The position numbers and the translations under genes were made by a program. A DNA stretch of 64,000 bases from Roseiarcus sp963709655 (GTDB lineage Bacteria > Pseudomonadota > Alphaproteobacteria > Rhizobiales > Beijerinckiaceae). The notes under the pieces are model-generated. The model saw nothing but the letters and a program-made list of their open reading frames with translations. It was not told the origin of the DNA and did no database searches. Within the stretch, counting starts at the first letter, position 1; each line of letters opens with the position of its first letter. The stretch covers positions 62,001 through 126,000 of the forward strand of contig CAVPXF010000023.1 of assembly GCA_963709655.1 (NCBI GenBank), written 5' to 3'. This document shows positions 8,958 through 17,061 of the stretch, piece by piece.

Positions 8958-9392
8958 ATGACTGAATTTGACAAGGGCCCCCAGGTCCCGCCCCACCGTA
9001 TCCGGCGCATGCTTGCGGCGCTGATCGGGGGCGTCTGCCCGGACGACATCGGCGCCGAAGAAAACCTCCCGACCGAAGCGGTCGAGCGCACGATCAGCGA
9101 AGAGCTCGGCCGGCGCTGGATCGCCCCGGCCGCCGATTTCGCCAAGATTCAGATCGCGCGGCTCGAGAATTATTGCCTGGCGCTGATGGATCGCGTCGAA
9201 GCGGGCGAGCTCACCGCCCTCGACCGCGCATTGAAGATCGTGGATCGGCTCGACCGTTATCACGGCTTTCGCCGCTTGAGCGCGGCGCCCGAGCCCTATA
9301 CCGAGGACCATCGCGCGAGGCTTCTCGCCAAGCTCAACGCCGCCGAGGCGAACCTCGCCGAGGACGACCCCGAGCCCCGTCCCGGCGCATGA
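8958..9392 (+). CDS. Putative terminase small subunit
   Basis: 144 residues; position directly before and 4-nt overlap (ATGA) with the large terminase identify it as the small subunit, which recognises phage DNA for packaging. The N-terminal half (HRIRRMLAALIGGVCPDDIGAEENLPTEAVERTI, seen in parts) looks like a helix-turn-helix. The middle (IQIARLENYCLALMDRVEAGELTALDRALKIVDRLDRYHGF) is helical, as in oligomerising small terminases. The ATG at 8958 follows a CCTCC-rich leader with no strong Shine-Dalgarno. The assignment is by context; sequence similarity alone is weak. Confidence 0.65.
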   Translation: MTEFDKGPQVPPHRIRRMLAALIGGVCPDDIGAEENLPTEAVERTISEELGRRWIAPAADFAKIQIARLENYCLALMDRVEAGELTALDRALKIVDRLDRYHGFRRLSAAPEPYTEDHRARLLAKLNAAEANLAEDDPEPRPGA

Positions 9393-10783
9393 GCGACCCG
9401 GCGGGCTTTGCCGCGGACGGCGGGGAGCGCCCGCCGATCCGGCGGATCGGCGACCTTTTGAGGCGCGCCCCCGACGTGCGCGCGCGCATGCTGGCGACGA
9501 TGAGCGAAAAGGACTGCGAAGAGATCCTCTGCGACTGGAACCTCTGGGCCCGTCCGGACCAGGAGCCGCCGCCCGGCGACTGGATCGTGTGGCTGATCCT
9601 CGCCGGCCGCGGCGCGGGCAAGACCCGCGCCGGCGCCGAGGCGGTGCGCCGATGGTCGTGGAAGTTCCCCTTCGTCAATCTGATCGGCCCGACCGCCGAC
9701 GACGTTCGCGACGTGATGGTGCTCGGCGAATCGGGCATTCTCAATTGCTGCCGGGCCGACGAGCGGCCGCGCTATCTCGCCTCGGCCGGAAGGCTCGAAT
9801 GGCCGAACGGCGCGGCGAGCCAGCTCTTCTCGGCCGAGGAGCCCGACCGGCTGCGCGGCAAGCAGCACATGAAGCTGTGGTGTGACGAACTCGCCGCGTG
9901 GCGCCGGCCCGAAGCGTTCGACCAGGCGATGCTCGGCCTCAAACTCGGCGCAAAGCCGCAGATGATCGTGACCACCACCCCGCGCCCGACCCGGATCGTC
10001 AAATCGCTCGCGGCCGACAAGGACACGATCGTCACCCGCGGCTCGACCTTCGACAACCGCGGCCACCTGGCGCGCGCGTTCCTCAAGCGGATCGCCAGGC
10101 GTTACGAGGGACGCGTCATTGGCCGGCAGGAACTGTTCGCCGAGATCGTCGAGGACACGCCCGGGGCGCTCTGGACGCGAGGGCTGATCGAACGCCAGCG
10201 CGTCGCGCCGGAGGCGGCCCCACGGGAATTTTCCGAGGTCGTGGTCGCGATCGACCCGCCGGCGCGCTCGGGCTCGAAGGCCGACGAATGCGGCCTCGTG
10301 GTCGCCGGCAAGGCGGGCGACGGCAAGCTCTACGTCCTCGCCGACCTGACGAGCCAGGGCGACAGCCCGGCCGGCTGGGCGGCCCGCGTCGGCGCCGCCT
10401 ATCGCGGCTTCGGCGCGAACCGCGTGGTCGCCGAGATCAACAACGGCGGCGAGATGGTGACGGAAGTCTTGCGCCAAGCCGAGCCGCACCTGCCGGTGCG
10501 CACGGTGACCGCCACGCGCGGCAAGTACCTGCGCGCCGAGCCGATCGCCGCAGCCTATGAGCGCGGCCTCGTCCTCCACGCCGGCGTCTTCGCCAAGCTC
10601 GAGGACCAGCTCTGCGCGCTGACCCCCGACTTCGACCGCCGCTACGGCCCCTCCCCCGACCGCGCCGACGCGCTGGTATGGGCGATTTCGGACCTTTTGG
10701 GCCTCGACCGGCCGAACACGGGGATGCTCGACTACTGGGCCGGGCAGGCGCGTCAAGCGAGCTCGGCTGGCGCTTGGGCTTGA
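9389..10783 (+). CDS. Phage terminase large subunit
   Basis: 464 residues. The N-terminal ATPase has Walker A in LAGRGAGKTRAGAE and Walker B in MKLWCDELAAW. A coupling motif region follows (MIVTTTPRPTRIV). The C-terminal RNase H-like nuclease has its first acidic residue in VVVAIDPPARSG, another in VVAEINNGG and the last in SPDRADALVWAISDLL. It packages DNA into proheads by ATP hydrolysis and makes the headful or cos cuts. The type is the Terminase_6/GTA-like group. Start ATG 9389 overlaps the upstream gene. Confidence 0.95.
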   Translation: MSDPAGFAADGGERPPIRRIGDLLRRAPDVRARMLATMSEKDCEEILCDWNLWARPDQEPPPGDWIVWLILAGRGAGKTRAGAEAVRRWSWKFPFVNLIGPTADDVRDVMVLGESGILNCCRADERPRYLASAGRLEWPNGAASQLFSAEEPDRLRGKQHMKLWCDELAAWRRPEAFDQAMLGLKLGAKPQMIVTTTPRPTRIVKSLAADKDTIVTRGSTFDNRGHLARAFLKRIARRYEGRVIGRQELFAEIVEDTPGALWTRGLIERQRVAPEAAPREFSEVVVAIDPPARSGSKADECGLVVAGKAGDGKLYVLADLTSQGDSPAGWAARVGAAYRGFGANRVVAEINNGGEMVTEVLRQAEPHLPVRTVTATRGKYLRAEPIAAAYERGLVLHAGVFAKLEDQLCALTPDFDRRYGPSPDRADALVWAISDLLGLDRPNTGMLDYWAGQARQASSAGAWA

Positions 10784-10860
10784 GCGGCTCAGCCCGATCG
10801 CTTCAACTGCAGCTGGACATTTCGTCAAATGGCGCGTATATCCTCACCAGGAGACGTGAC

Positions 10861-11292
10861 ATGATCGCTGCCCATTTCGCCGAGCGCGCGACGGCCCGCC
10901 CGGGCCGGCAGACCTTCGCCGACGAAAAGGACCGCACACGGCTTTCGGAGGTCGCCGTCAAGGCGTTCCTCAATCTCGCCCGCGCCTGGGGCCTCAGCAA
11001 CGCCGAGGCCGCGGCGCTGATCGGCCTATCGCCGAGCAGCCTCGACCGGATGAAGCGCGGCGCACGCCCGACCTTGAGCCAGGACCAGATGACCAGGGTG
11101 TCGGCGCTGGTCGGCATCTTCAAGGGCCTGCATCTCCTGTTGGTCGACGACACGGCGGATGGCTGGGTGCGCCGAGCGAACAGCGGCCCGATGTTTCAGC
11201 GGCGCACGCCGATCGAAGCGATGATCGACGGCGGCATTCCGGCGATGCTCGACGTGCGCCGCTATGTCGACGCGGTGCGCGGCGGTCTGTGA
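10861..11292 (+). CDS. Antitoxin, MbcA/ParS/Xre (DUF2384) family
   Basis: 143 residues. An N-terminal helix-turn-helix (LARAWGLSNAEAAALIGLSP, SSLDRMKRG) precedes a C-terminal toxin-binding domain with the family motif MFQRRTPIEAMIDGG, then LDVRRYVDAVRGG. AGGAG stands 8 nt before the ATG. The gene is followed 9 bp later by a RES-domain toxin, its usual partner. It would neutralise the toxin and autoregulate. The pair interrupts the normal terminase-portal adjacency of the phage head module, so it is cargo. Confidence 0.92.
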   Translation: MIAAHFAERATARPGRQTFADEKDRTRLSEVAVKAFLNLARAWGLSNAEAAALIGLSPSSLDRMKRGARPTLSQDQMTRVSALVGIFKGLHLLLVDDTADGWVRRANSGPMFQRRTPIEAMIDGGIPAMLDVRRYVDAVRGGL

Positions 11293-11301
11293 TAAGCGCC
11301 G

Positions 11302-11988
11302 ATGCTTGACGGCCTCGCGGTCGTCCGCGAGGCGATGCCCCGAACGGTGCGGCTCGTCTCGACGGCGCGGCTCAGGGCGCCCGTGCTGCAAGCGCTGGTC
11401 GCGCCCGGCGAGGTCGCCGATCTGGCGGAAATCGAGGGCGCGACCTCGAGCCGGCTGATCGCCGAAGAGCGCGGAACGGAGGGCGTCAGCCGGGACGAAC
11501 TCGTTTTCGGCGTCCCCTACGCCGCCTTCATCAACGCCTCGTTCGCCTATTGGAAGCCCAGCGAGCCGAACCGCTTCAACGCGACGCGCGGCGCCTGGTA
11601 CGCGGCGCTCGCGGTCTCCACCTGCATGCGCGAGGTGGCCTGGCACATGGCCGACTTCCTCGCCAAATCCGGCGTAATGACGGGCGTCGTCGATTACGCG
11701 GAGCTGTTCGCCAGCATGGCGGGCGAGTTCGTCGACTTGCGCGGCGCCGGCGGCCATCCGAGCCTCGATCCCGAGCCCGCCATCGGCTATCCGGCCGGAA
11801 ACGCCGTGGCGGACGCCGCGCGGGCGCGCGGGCTGAACGGCGTGATCTATCCCTCGGTGCGCGACCCGGGCGGAACCTGCGTCGTCGCGCTGCGGCCGAA
11901 TGCAGTGCAGTCGGTCGCGCCGGGCGCGGTCTATCGGTTCGTCTGGTCGGACGATCCCGAGCCTGCGGTGACGCGGGTTTCGGATTAG
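11302..11988 (+). CDS. RES-domain toxin (NAD+ phosphorylase)
   Basis: 228 residues. RES toxins deplete NAD+ by phosphorolysis. The domain shows the conserved Arg/Glu/Ser-type motifs in the expected order: an early ARLRAPV segment, RFNATRGAWYAAL with the GxWYAAL-type core, TCMREVAWHM with Glu, and the C-terminal GLNGVIYPSVRDPGG segment. It follows its Xre antitoxin by 9 bp. Its stop overlaps by 3 nt the stop of a convergent gene. It could act as an addiction module for the prophage or as superinfection defence. Confidence 0.92.
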   Translation: MLDGLAVVREAMPRTVRLVSTARLRAPVLQALVAPGEVADLAEIEGATSSRLIAEERGTEGVSRDELVFGVPYAAFINASFAYWKPSEPNRFNATRGAWYAALAVSTCMREVAWHMADFLAKSGVMTGVVDYAELFASMAGEFVDLRGAGGHPSLDPEPAIGYPAGNAVADAARARGLNGVIYPSVRDPGGTCVVALRPNAVQSVAPGAVYRFVWSDDPEPAVTRVSD

Positions 11989-12371
11989 CGATCGGCGCGG
12001 GCCACCTCGCGCCGCGCCGGGTCGGAGGCGCCGCCGTCGCGCCGGCCGGGAAAATCGCTCGCCGTCACCGAATGCAGGTTGAAGCCCATCTTGCGATTGA
12101 ACGCCTCGGCGTCGATCTGGGCGTTCACCGCGACCGTCCTGTCATCGCGCGGCTGTGGACATTGGGCGTTGGCGCTGGTCGCGCCGAGCTTTTCGACCGC
12201 GGCCTTGAAGGCGCCCTCGAACTTCTCGCGGGCGCCGTCGGCGGCGAACACGTCGCTCAACCAGATTTCGGACCCGCCGTTGGCCGCCGCCACGCAGAAC
12301 GTCCAGCGCGGAGCGGCGCAGGCGACCGCCGGCAGGCTGACGAGAAGCGTGGCGAGGGCCAGCCTGCGCAT
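11985..12371 (-). CDS. Small exported protein of unknown function
   Basis: 128 residues on the strand opposite to the phage genes. A Sec signal peptide is clear (MRRLALATLLVSLPAVACA). The mature part has two cysteines (WTFCVAAA, NAQCPQPRDD) that could pair, and no family I recognise. The start at 12371 is chosen for the signal peptide; an ATG at 12401 is also in frame. It is convergent with the RES toxin and sits between the toxin-antitoxin pair and the portal gene, so it is probably lysogen-expressed cargo. Confidence 0.65.
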   Translation of the reverse strand: MRRLALATLLVSLPAVACAAPRWTFCVAAANGGSEIWLSDVFAADGAREKFEGAFKAAVEKLGATSANAQCPQPRDDRTVAVNAQIDAEAFNRKMGFNLHSVTASDFPGRRDGGASDPARREVARADR

Positions 12372-12536
12372 GACCTGATCTCCATTGAACGGCGAGCGCA
12401 AGCCCTAGCACGCCAATTCCTAACGGAAGGCGAAGCATTCGCCGCGTATTCGCGCCTCTTTCGAAGACTCCGTGACCGGCGCAAGGCCTTTTCGCCACGG
12501 CTCCCGACGCCCTCTCGCCCCGAACAAGGACCCCCC

Positions 12537-14096
12537 ATGCCCGATGCCGTCGAACGCCCGCTGACCCCGAACGTGTTCGCGAGGCTTGCCGAGGCCACGC
12601 GCTATGCCGTCACCGGCGTAACGCCGCAATCCTGGTTCGGGCCGCAACAGCCCTTGCAGCCCCAGGCGCCCCCGGACGTCAAGGGCCGGCAGTTCGACTA
12701 TCCGTTCGGCGCCAACCTCAACTACGTCCCGCGCTCCGAGGGCGGCATCGGCTTTGCCGAACTGCGCGCGCTGGCCGACGCCCTCCCGCTCTTGCGCGCC
12801 GTGATCGAGACCCGCAAGGACCAGGTCGCGGCGCAGAATTTCACGGTGCGCGCCCGGGCCGGGGCGAACCTGCCGGACCAATCGGCCCGGATCGACAAGG
12901 CGCTCGCCTTCATCGCCCGGCCCGACCGGCGTCGCTCGTTCGGCGACTGGCTGCGCATGCTCATCGAGGACCTGTTGGTGATCGACGCGGCGACCATCTA
13001 TCCGCGCTACGATCGCGGCGGAAAGCTCTACGCCCTCGACGTGATCGACGGGGCGACGATCAAGCCGCTGATCGGCGAGGACGGGCGCGCGCCCGAGCCG
13101 CCCGATCCGGCCTATCAGCAGGTGCTGCACGGCGTGCCGGCGGCCGACTTTTCCGCCGAAGAGCTGCTCTACCTGCCCCGCAACGTCCGCGCCCACCGGC
13201 TCTACGGCATGAGTCCGGTCGAGCAGGTGGCGCTGACCGTCAATATCGCGCTCCGGCGCGAGGCGGCGACGCTCGACTACTACCGGACGGGAAGTTCGCC
13301 CGACGCCTTCGCCACTTTGCCGAAGGAGTGGACGATCGACCAAGTCAAGTCGTTCCAGGACTATTTCGACGCCCTGATGAGCGGCAATGCCGGCCGGCGG
13401 CGGATGCTGAAATTCATGCCGTCCGAGTTCAAGCTGATCGAAACGCGCCAGCCGCCGCTGAAAGACCTTTATGACGAGTGGCTGGCGCGGGTGATCTGCT
13501 ACGCCTTCTCCGTCCCCGCCACGCCCTTCGTCGCGCAGGTCAATCGCGCGACCTCGGAGACGATGCGCCTGCAGGCGACGCAGGAGGGGCTCGTCCCGCT
13601 CAAGACCTGGATCAAGAACGCGCTCGACCAGGTGATCCAAGTGTGCATGGGCGAGCCGTGCCTCGAATTCGTCTGGGTCGGCGACGACGCGGTCGATCCG
13701 CTGCAGCAGGCGCAGACGCTGCAGATTCTGGTGTCCGCCGGGATCAAGACGCGCGAGGAGGCGCGGGCCGAGCTGGGGCTGGGAGGGGATGCGAAGGCGG
13801 CCGGGCTCGGAAAGTACAACCACAACCATGACGAGCAGGGACGGTTTGCGACGGCGGACGACGCGGTCTCCTCGGCAGCCGATCACAATCCAGGTGAAAC
13901 CATGGCAAGAAAGCCGAATTTCGCAGAGCCTGGCAATCGGATGCAGTATGCACTTGCTGGCGTCCTCGTAGACCAACGCTACGACGAGACAACCGGAGTT
14001 ACCCACTGCACCTACCGTACCCCCTTGGGCACATACACCATCGAATACCAAGGCGATCCCAGGGCATGCCCCAGCACGACCCCCGCGCCGCTTTGA
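12537..14096 (+). CDS. Phage portal protein with variable C-terminal extension
   Basis: 519 residues. Residues 1 to about 410 are a portal protein (dodecameric DNA gate at the capsid vertex), recognised from YGMSPVEQVALTVNIALRRE, ATLDYYRTGSSPDAF and FVAQVNRATSETMRLQATQEG (seen in parts). From about residue 420 a linker KYNHNHDEQGRFATADDAV leads into an unrelated tip of about 80 residues with two cysteines (VTHCTYRT, PRACPS). Such DEQGRF-type linkers recur in Rhizobiales phage proteins carrying variable C-termini. The tip is followed by immunity-like orphans and displaced portal fragments. Its activity is unknown. Confidence 0.88.
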   Translation: MPDAVERPLTPNVFARLAEATRYAVTGVTPQSWFGPQQPLQPQAPPDVKGRQFDYPFGANLNYVPRSEGGIGFAELRALADALPLLRAVIETRKDQVAAQNFTVRARAGANLPDQSARIDKALAFIARPDRRRSFGDWLRMLIEDLLVIDAATIYPRYDRGGKLYALDVIDGATIKPLIGEDGRAPEPPDPAYQQVLHGVPAADFSAEELLYLPRNVRAHRLYGMSPVEQVALTVNIALRREAATLDYYRTGSSPDAFATLPKEWTIDQVKSFQDYFDALMSGNAGRRRMLKFMPSEFKLIETRQPPLKDLYDEWLARVICYAFSVPATPFVAQVNRATSETMRLQATQEGLVPLKTWIKNALDQVIQVCMGEPCLEFVWVGDDAVDPLQQAQTLQILVSAGIKTREEARAELGLGGDAKAAGLGKYNHNHDEQGRFATADDAVSSAADHNPGETMARKPNFAEPGNRMQYALAGVLVDQRYDETTGVTHCTYRTPLGTYTIEYQGDPRACPSTTPAPL

Positions 14097-14110
14097 GCCG
14101 GAGACCCACC

Positions 14111-14467
14111 GTGAGCTCGATTACCGTAACAAAGCAAGCAGAAGACGCTATTCTCAAGGCTTGCCGCGATCCGGCGGCGGAAGGCGTGAGGCAGCGAAAC
14201 GGAGATATTCCGTTACTTTTGTGGTCAAGGAGATCGCATTTCGTTAGCAATTCCGGCGAGCGAACGGAATTTGGTCCTCAGTTCTACCTTTATTGGACTA
14301 ACCAGACAGATATTGAAACATCGAAGTACGCCACGACGTCATTGTCGACCAATATTGGAATTGCCTTGTCACCCGGAGATTTATTCCGTACTGGATCACA
14401 TCAAATTGATCTGCGCGAAGGAAAGCTTATCTTGGAAGGGGAAGGAAAGCTTATCCTGGAAGGGTAA
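14111..14467 (+). CDS. Small orphan gene after portal, possible immunity protein
   Basis: 118 residues from a GTG 14 bp after the portal stop, preceded by GGAGA. No family recognised. It is visibly more AT-rich than the portal gene, consistent with recent acquisition. The end carries a 21-nt tandem duplication, so the protein finishes GKLILEG twice. Position directly behind a portal tip joined by a linker suggests an immunity partner by analogy to polymorphic toxin loci. This is inference from context. Confidence 0.55.
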   Translation: MSSITVTKQAEDAILKACRDPAAEGVRQRNGDIPLLLWSRRSHFVSNSGERTEFGPQFYLYWTNQTDIETSKYATTSLSTNIGIALSPGDLFRTGSHQIDLREGKLILEGEGKLILEG

Positions 14468-14499
14468 GTCGCGCCGCTAGCCTCGCGGTCCGTGGCTGA

Positions 14500-14753
14500 G
14501 GTCAACCGCGCCACCAGCGAGACCGTGCCCTTGCGCGCGAGTGATCTGCTACGCCTTCTCCGCGCCGGCGACGCGCTTCGTCGCGCAGGTCAATCGCGCG
14601 ACGGGCGAGACGATGCGCCTGCAGGCGACGCAGGAGACGACTTCGTTCATAGCGTGGAGAGCGGCGATGCGCCCGGCGCGGTCATGCGCCCGGCGCTGGC
14701 TGGAGCTGTGCCGGAAAATCCCGGCGGGGGCGGAGGACCTGCCGGCGGTCTAG
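14500..14753 (+). pseudogene. Displaced portal gene fragment (codons 319-350)
   Basis: 14541-14636 repeats portal bases 13491-13586 collinearly (offset 1050, a multiple of three, so the frame is kept) with scattered substitutions. Just before it, about 14500-14530 resembles the portal VNRATSET segment again. The frame from 14541 runs on for 38 unrelated codons to 14753. It is a leftover of an older portal copy, not a separate gene. Confidence 0.75.
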
Positions 14754-14863
14754 ACGGCGGTCCTCTCGGCAATGAACATAGCATCATTCCGGACCTTGAA
14801 GAGCCACTAGAATAAACAATGCCAGGACTGAATTCCTTCTCTACGCGACAAGGGGACATCAAG

Positions 14864-15220
14864 ATGACGAATGAGCTTAATCTGTTTGCCGCCCTGCTAC
14901 CTCCCGATCTCATCAAGCGGGAATTCAGGTCACGCGATGAACTCGCTTGGGCTCGCTCGGACCCTATCGAGGCCATTGATCGTCTCGATAAGACAGGGGT
15001 AACAATCCTGGGTGTAGACGTTTGGAGTCCCTCGCCTCGCGGCCCGATCGTATCGCCGCACTTCGTATACGACTGGATGGCAAACGTTCGGGGCACGGTT
15101 CCAGGCTGGCCGACTTCGGCACGAGAGTCCGTGCGAACTTTCGATTGGGACCCCAATGATACAGTCTGCAAAGGCCTGGAGCCCTATTTCAATTTGACGG
15201 TTGAGGTTCAGAGGGCCTGA
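14864..15220 (+). CDS. Imm40-like immunity protein (tentative)
   Basis: 118 residues; AGGGGA lies about 10 nt before the ATG at 14864 (an upstream ATG at 14819 is in frame but lacks it). The segment EAIDRLDKTGVTILGVDVW resembles the core of Imm40-type immunity proteins, where an EAI...L...ILGGDVW pattern is expected. The rest (FVYDWMANVRG, SVRTFDWDP) is not diagnostic. It lies between two portal-gene fragments, as expected for an orphan immunity gene left behind by toxin-tip replacement. Family assignment is from memory of the pattern only. Confidence 0.5.
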   Translation: MTNELNLFAALLPPDLIKREFRSRDELAWARSDPIEAIDRLDKTGVTILGVDVWSPSPRGPIVSPHFVYDWMANVRGTVPGWPTSARESVRTFDWDPNDTVCKGLEPYFNLTVEVQRA

Positions 15221-15264
15221 GGAAGCGAAAATCTTGATCGCTGGCACAGCGTCCACCTGACTCC

Positions 15265-15760
15265 TCGCCCGGCCCGACCGGCGTCGCTCGTTCGGCGACT
15301 GGCTGCGCATGCTCATCGAGGACCTGTTGGTGATCGACGCGGCGACCATCTATCCGCGCTACGATCGCGGCGGAAAGCTCTACGCCCTCGACGTGATCGA
15401 CGGAGCGACGATCAAGCCGCTGATCGGCGAGGACGGGCGCGCCCCCGAGCCGCCCGACCCGGCCTACCAGCAGGTGCTGCACGGCGTCCCGGCGGCCGAC
15501 TTTTCCGCCGAGGAGCTGCTCTACCTGCCCCGCAACGTCCGCGCGCACCGGCTCTACGGCATGAGCCCGGTCGAGCACGCAGCGCTGACCGTCAATATCG
15601 CGCTCCGGCGCGAGGCGGCGACGCTCGACTATTATCGAACGGGAAGTTCGCCCGACGCCTTCGCCACGTTGCCGAAGGAGTGGACGATCGACCCCGGCAG
15701 AATTTCGGGCATTCGGAACGCTCTCGCATTTTTTCGGAACAAAGAGCGAACATTCTCTTG
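15265..15760 (+). pseudogene. Displaced portal gene fragment (codons 126-268)
   Basis: 15265-15692 repeats portal bases 12913-13340 with no indel (offset 2352, in frame) and mostly synonymous differences, so the duplication is recent or under exchange. After the repeat the frame continues for about 22 unrelated codons and stops at 15760. It lacks the portal N- and C-terminal parts and cannot be functional. Confidence 0.88.
15737..15751. promoter_or_regulatory. Alphaproteobacterial LexA box
   Basis: GAAC-N7-GAAC (15737-15740 and 15748-15751), the direct-repeat SOS operator of alphaproteobacteria. It ends 6 nt before a TTGACC -35 element, a position suited to repression by LexA. Confidence 0.7.
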
Positions 15761-15786
15761 ACCGATTACGCCGGTCGTGGCATAGT
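15758..15786 (+). promoter_or_regulatory. Promoter-like element before prohead protease
   Basis: TTGACC (15758-15763), a 17-nt spacer and CATAGT (15781-15786). The spacer resembles that at 8794-8810. It lies 127 bp before the protease GTG and could drive the capsid genes under SOS control. Confidence 0.55.
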
Positions 15787-15912
15787 CAGGACAATGGAGA
15801 TGGTGGGCGCCGAGGCGGTCCCCCTCCTCTCGCTTCCCAAAAAAGTCTTCCTGCTTCCCGCGCCCGCGCCGTTCGGGCGCGTTCCGGCGCGCCTGCCTCA
15901 CGGGAGTCCAGC

Positions 15913-16818
15913 GTGTCCTCACTTGAACTCTTTCTGCCGCTCGCCAAGGTCGACCTCGATCAGCGCCTCGTCACCGGCGTCGCCACGGCCGAGGCGCCCG
16001 ACCGTTCCGGCGAGATCTGCGACTACGCCTCCTCGAAGCCCTACTTCGAGAAGTGGTCGGCCGAGGCGCTGGCGGCGAGCGGGGGAAAGTCGATGGGCGC
16101 GGTTCGCGCCATGCACGGCAATGTCGCCGCCGGCAAGCTCACCGACATCGCCTTCGACGATGAGACGAAGCGCGTCGTCGTGGCGGCCAAGATCGTCGAC
16201 GACGACGAGTGGCGGAAGGTCACCGAAGGCGTGTACACCGGCTTCTCCCAGGGCGGACGGTACGTGAAGCGCTGGCCTGACGCAGAGACGGGCCTCATCC
16301 GCTACACCGCCGAGCCGCGCGAAATTTCGCTCGTCGACCTGCCCTGCCTGCCCGACGCGACCTTCGAAGTCGTGAAGGGGGGCGTGGTCGAGACGCGCGC
16401 CTTCGCCGCGCGCGTCGAGCGCGCCGTCCCGACGGCCAAGGCGGCGGCCGCGCCGAACGACGTTGCGCGGACCGAGGCTCAAGCGACGCCACAAACATCG
16501 GAAGCGTTTTACAAAGCCGCCAACGAACTGGCGGACGCCGCGATCCGGCTCGATCGCGCCGAGAAAGAGGCCGTGCGCCTGCAGAAGGCGCTCGAAACGC
16601 TCTCGCCTGCGCTGGCCGATCTTACAAAACGCGTCACCGCGCTCGAAGCCCAGCCGCTTCCCGCCAGGGCGGCGCTGAGAGCGGTGGCGAAACGCGCCGA
16701 CGGAGAGGCCGAACCGCTTTCGGCGGACGAAGCGATCCATCGCTTGGCGACGCTGCCGCCCGACGCCCGCGCACTGGCGCTCACCAAACTCAGCCTCGCC
16801 AACCCGCTCCGCTTCTGA
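15913..16818 (+). CDS. Prohead serine protease (S78/XkdF-like) with scaffold-like tail
   Basis: 301 residues from a GTG with GGGAG upstream. The N-terminal half is a prohead maturation protease: the likely catalytic His is in VRAMHGNVAAGKL and the Ser in GVYTGFSQGGRY; REISLVDLPCLPDATFEVV closes the domain. Residues about 190-260 are Ala/Glu/Lys-rich and predicted coiled coil (KEAVRLQKALETLSPALADL), suggesting a fused scaffolding segment. It would cleave capsid precursors. Gene order portal-protease-capsid supports the call, although the portal is separated by cargo. Confidence 0.8.
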   Translation: MSSLELFLPLAKVDLDQRLVTGVATAEAPDRSGEICDYASSKPYFEKWSAEALAASGGKSMGAVRAMHGNVAAGKLTDIAFDDETKRVVVAAKIVDDDEWRKVTEGVYTGFSQGGRYVKRWPDAETGLIRYTAEPREISLVDLPCLPDATFEVVKGGVVETRAFAARVERAVPTAKAAAAPNDVARTEAQATPQTSEAFYKAANELADAAIRLDRAEKEAVRLQKALETLSPALADLTKRVTALEAQPLPARAALRAVAKRADGEAEPLSADEAIHRLATLPPDARALALTKLSLANPLRF

Positions 16819-17061
16819 GCGGATTCGCCCAAACCTTCGTCCGTCGCTTTCGGCGACGGCGCGGATCCACCTCAAGGTCAAGCCCTTCACCTGCGACAGC
16901 GGAGGAAGGGACGCGATCGCCGACGCGGCGGCGTCCGGCGGCGCGGCGGCCGGGAGCGCAACTGCGGGCCATCGCCTCGCTCACGGCGGCGATCGGTTCA
17001 ACCGCGCCTGCGCTCGGCCGCCGCGCAACTTTTTTCAGCTCTTTTCAACATAGGAACGCTC

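Noticed and set aside
9296..10828. 510-codon minus-strand open frame
   Set aside because: Exact antisense of the large terminase with no conserved motif.
15680..16267. Open frame overlapping the prohead protease start
   Set aside because: Its second half is an Arg/Pro/Ser-rich shadow of the protease gene, and it starts inside the portal fragment.
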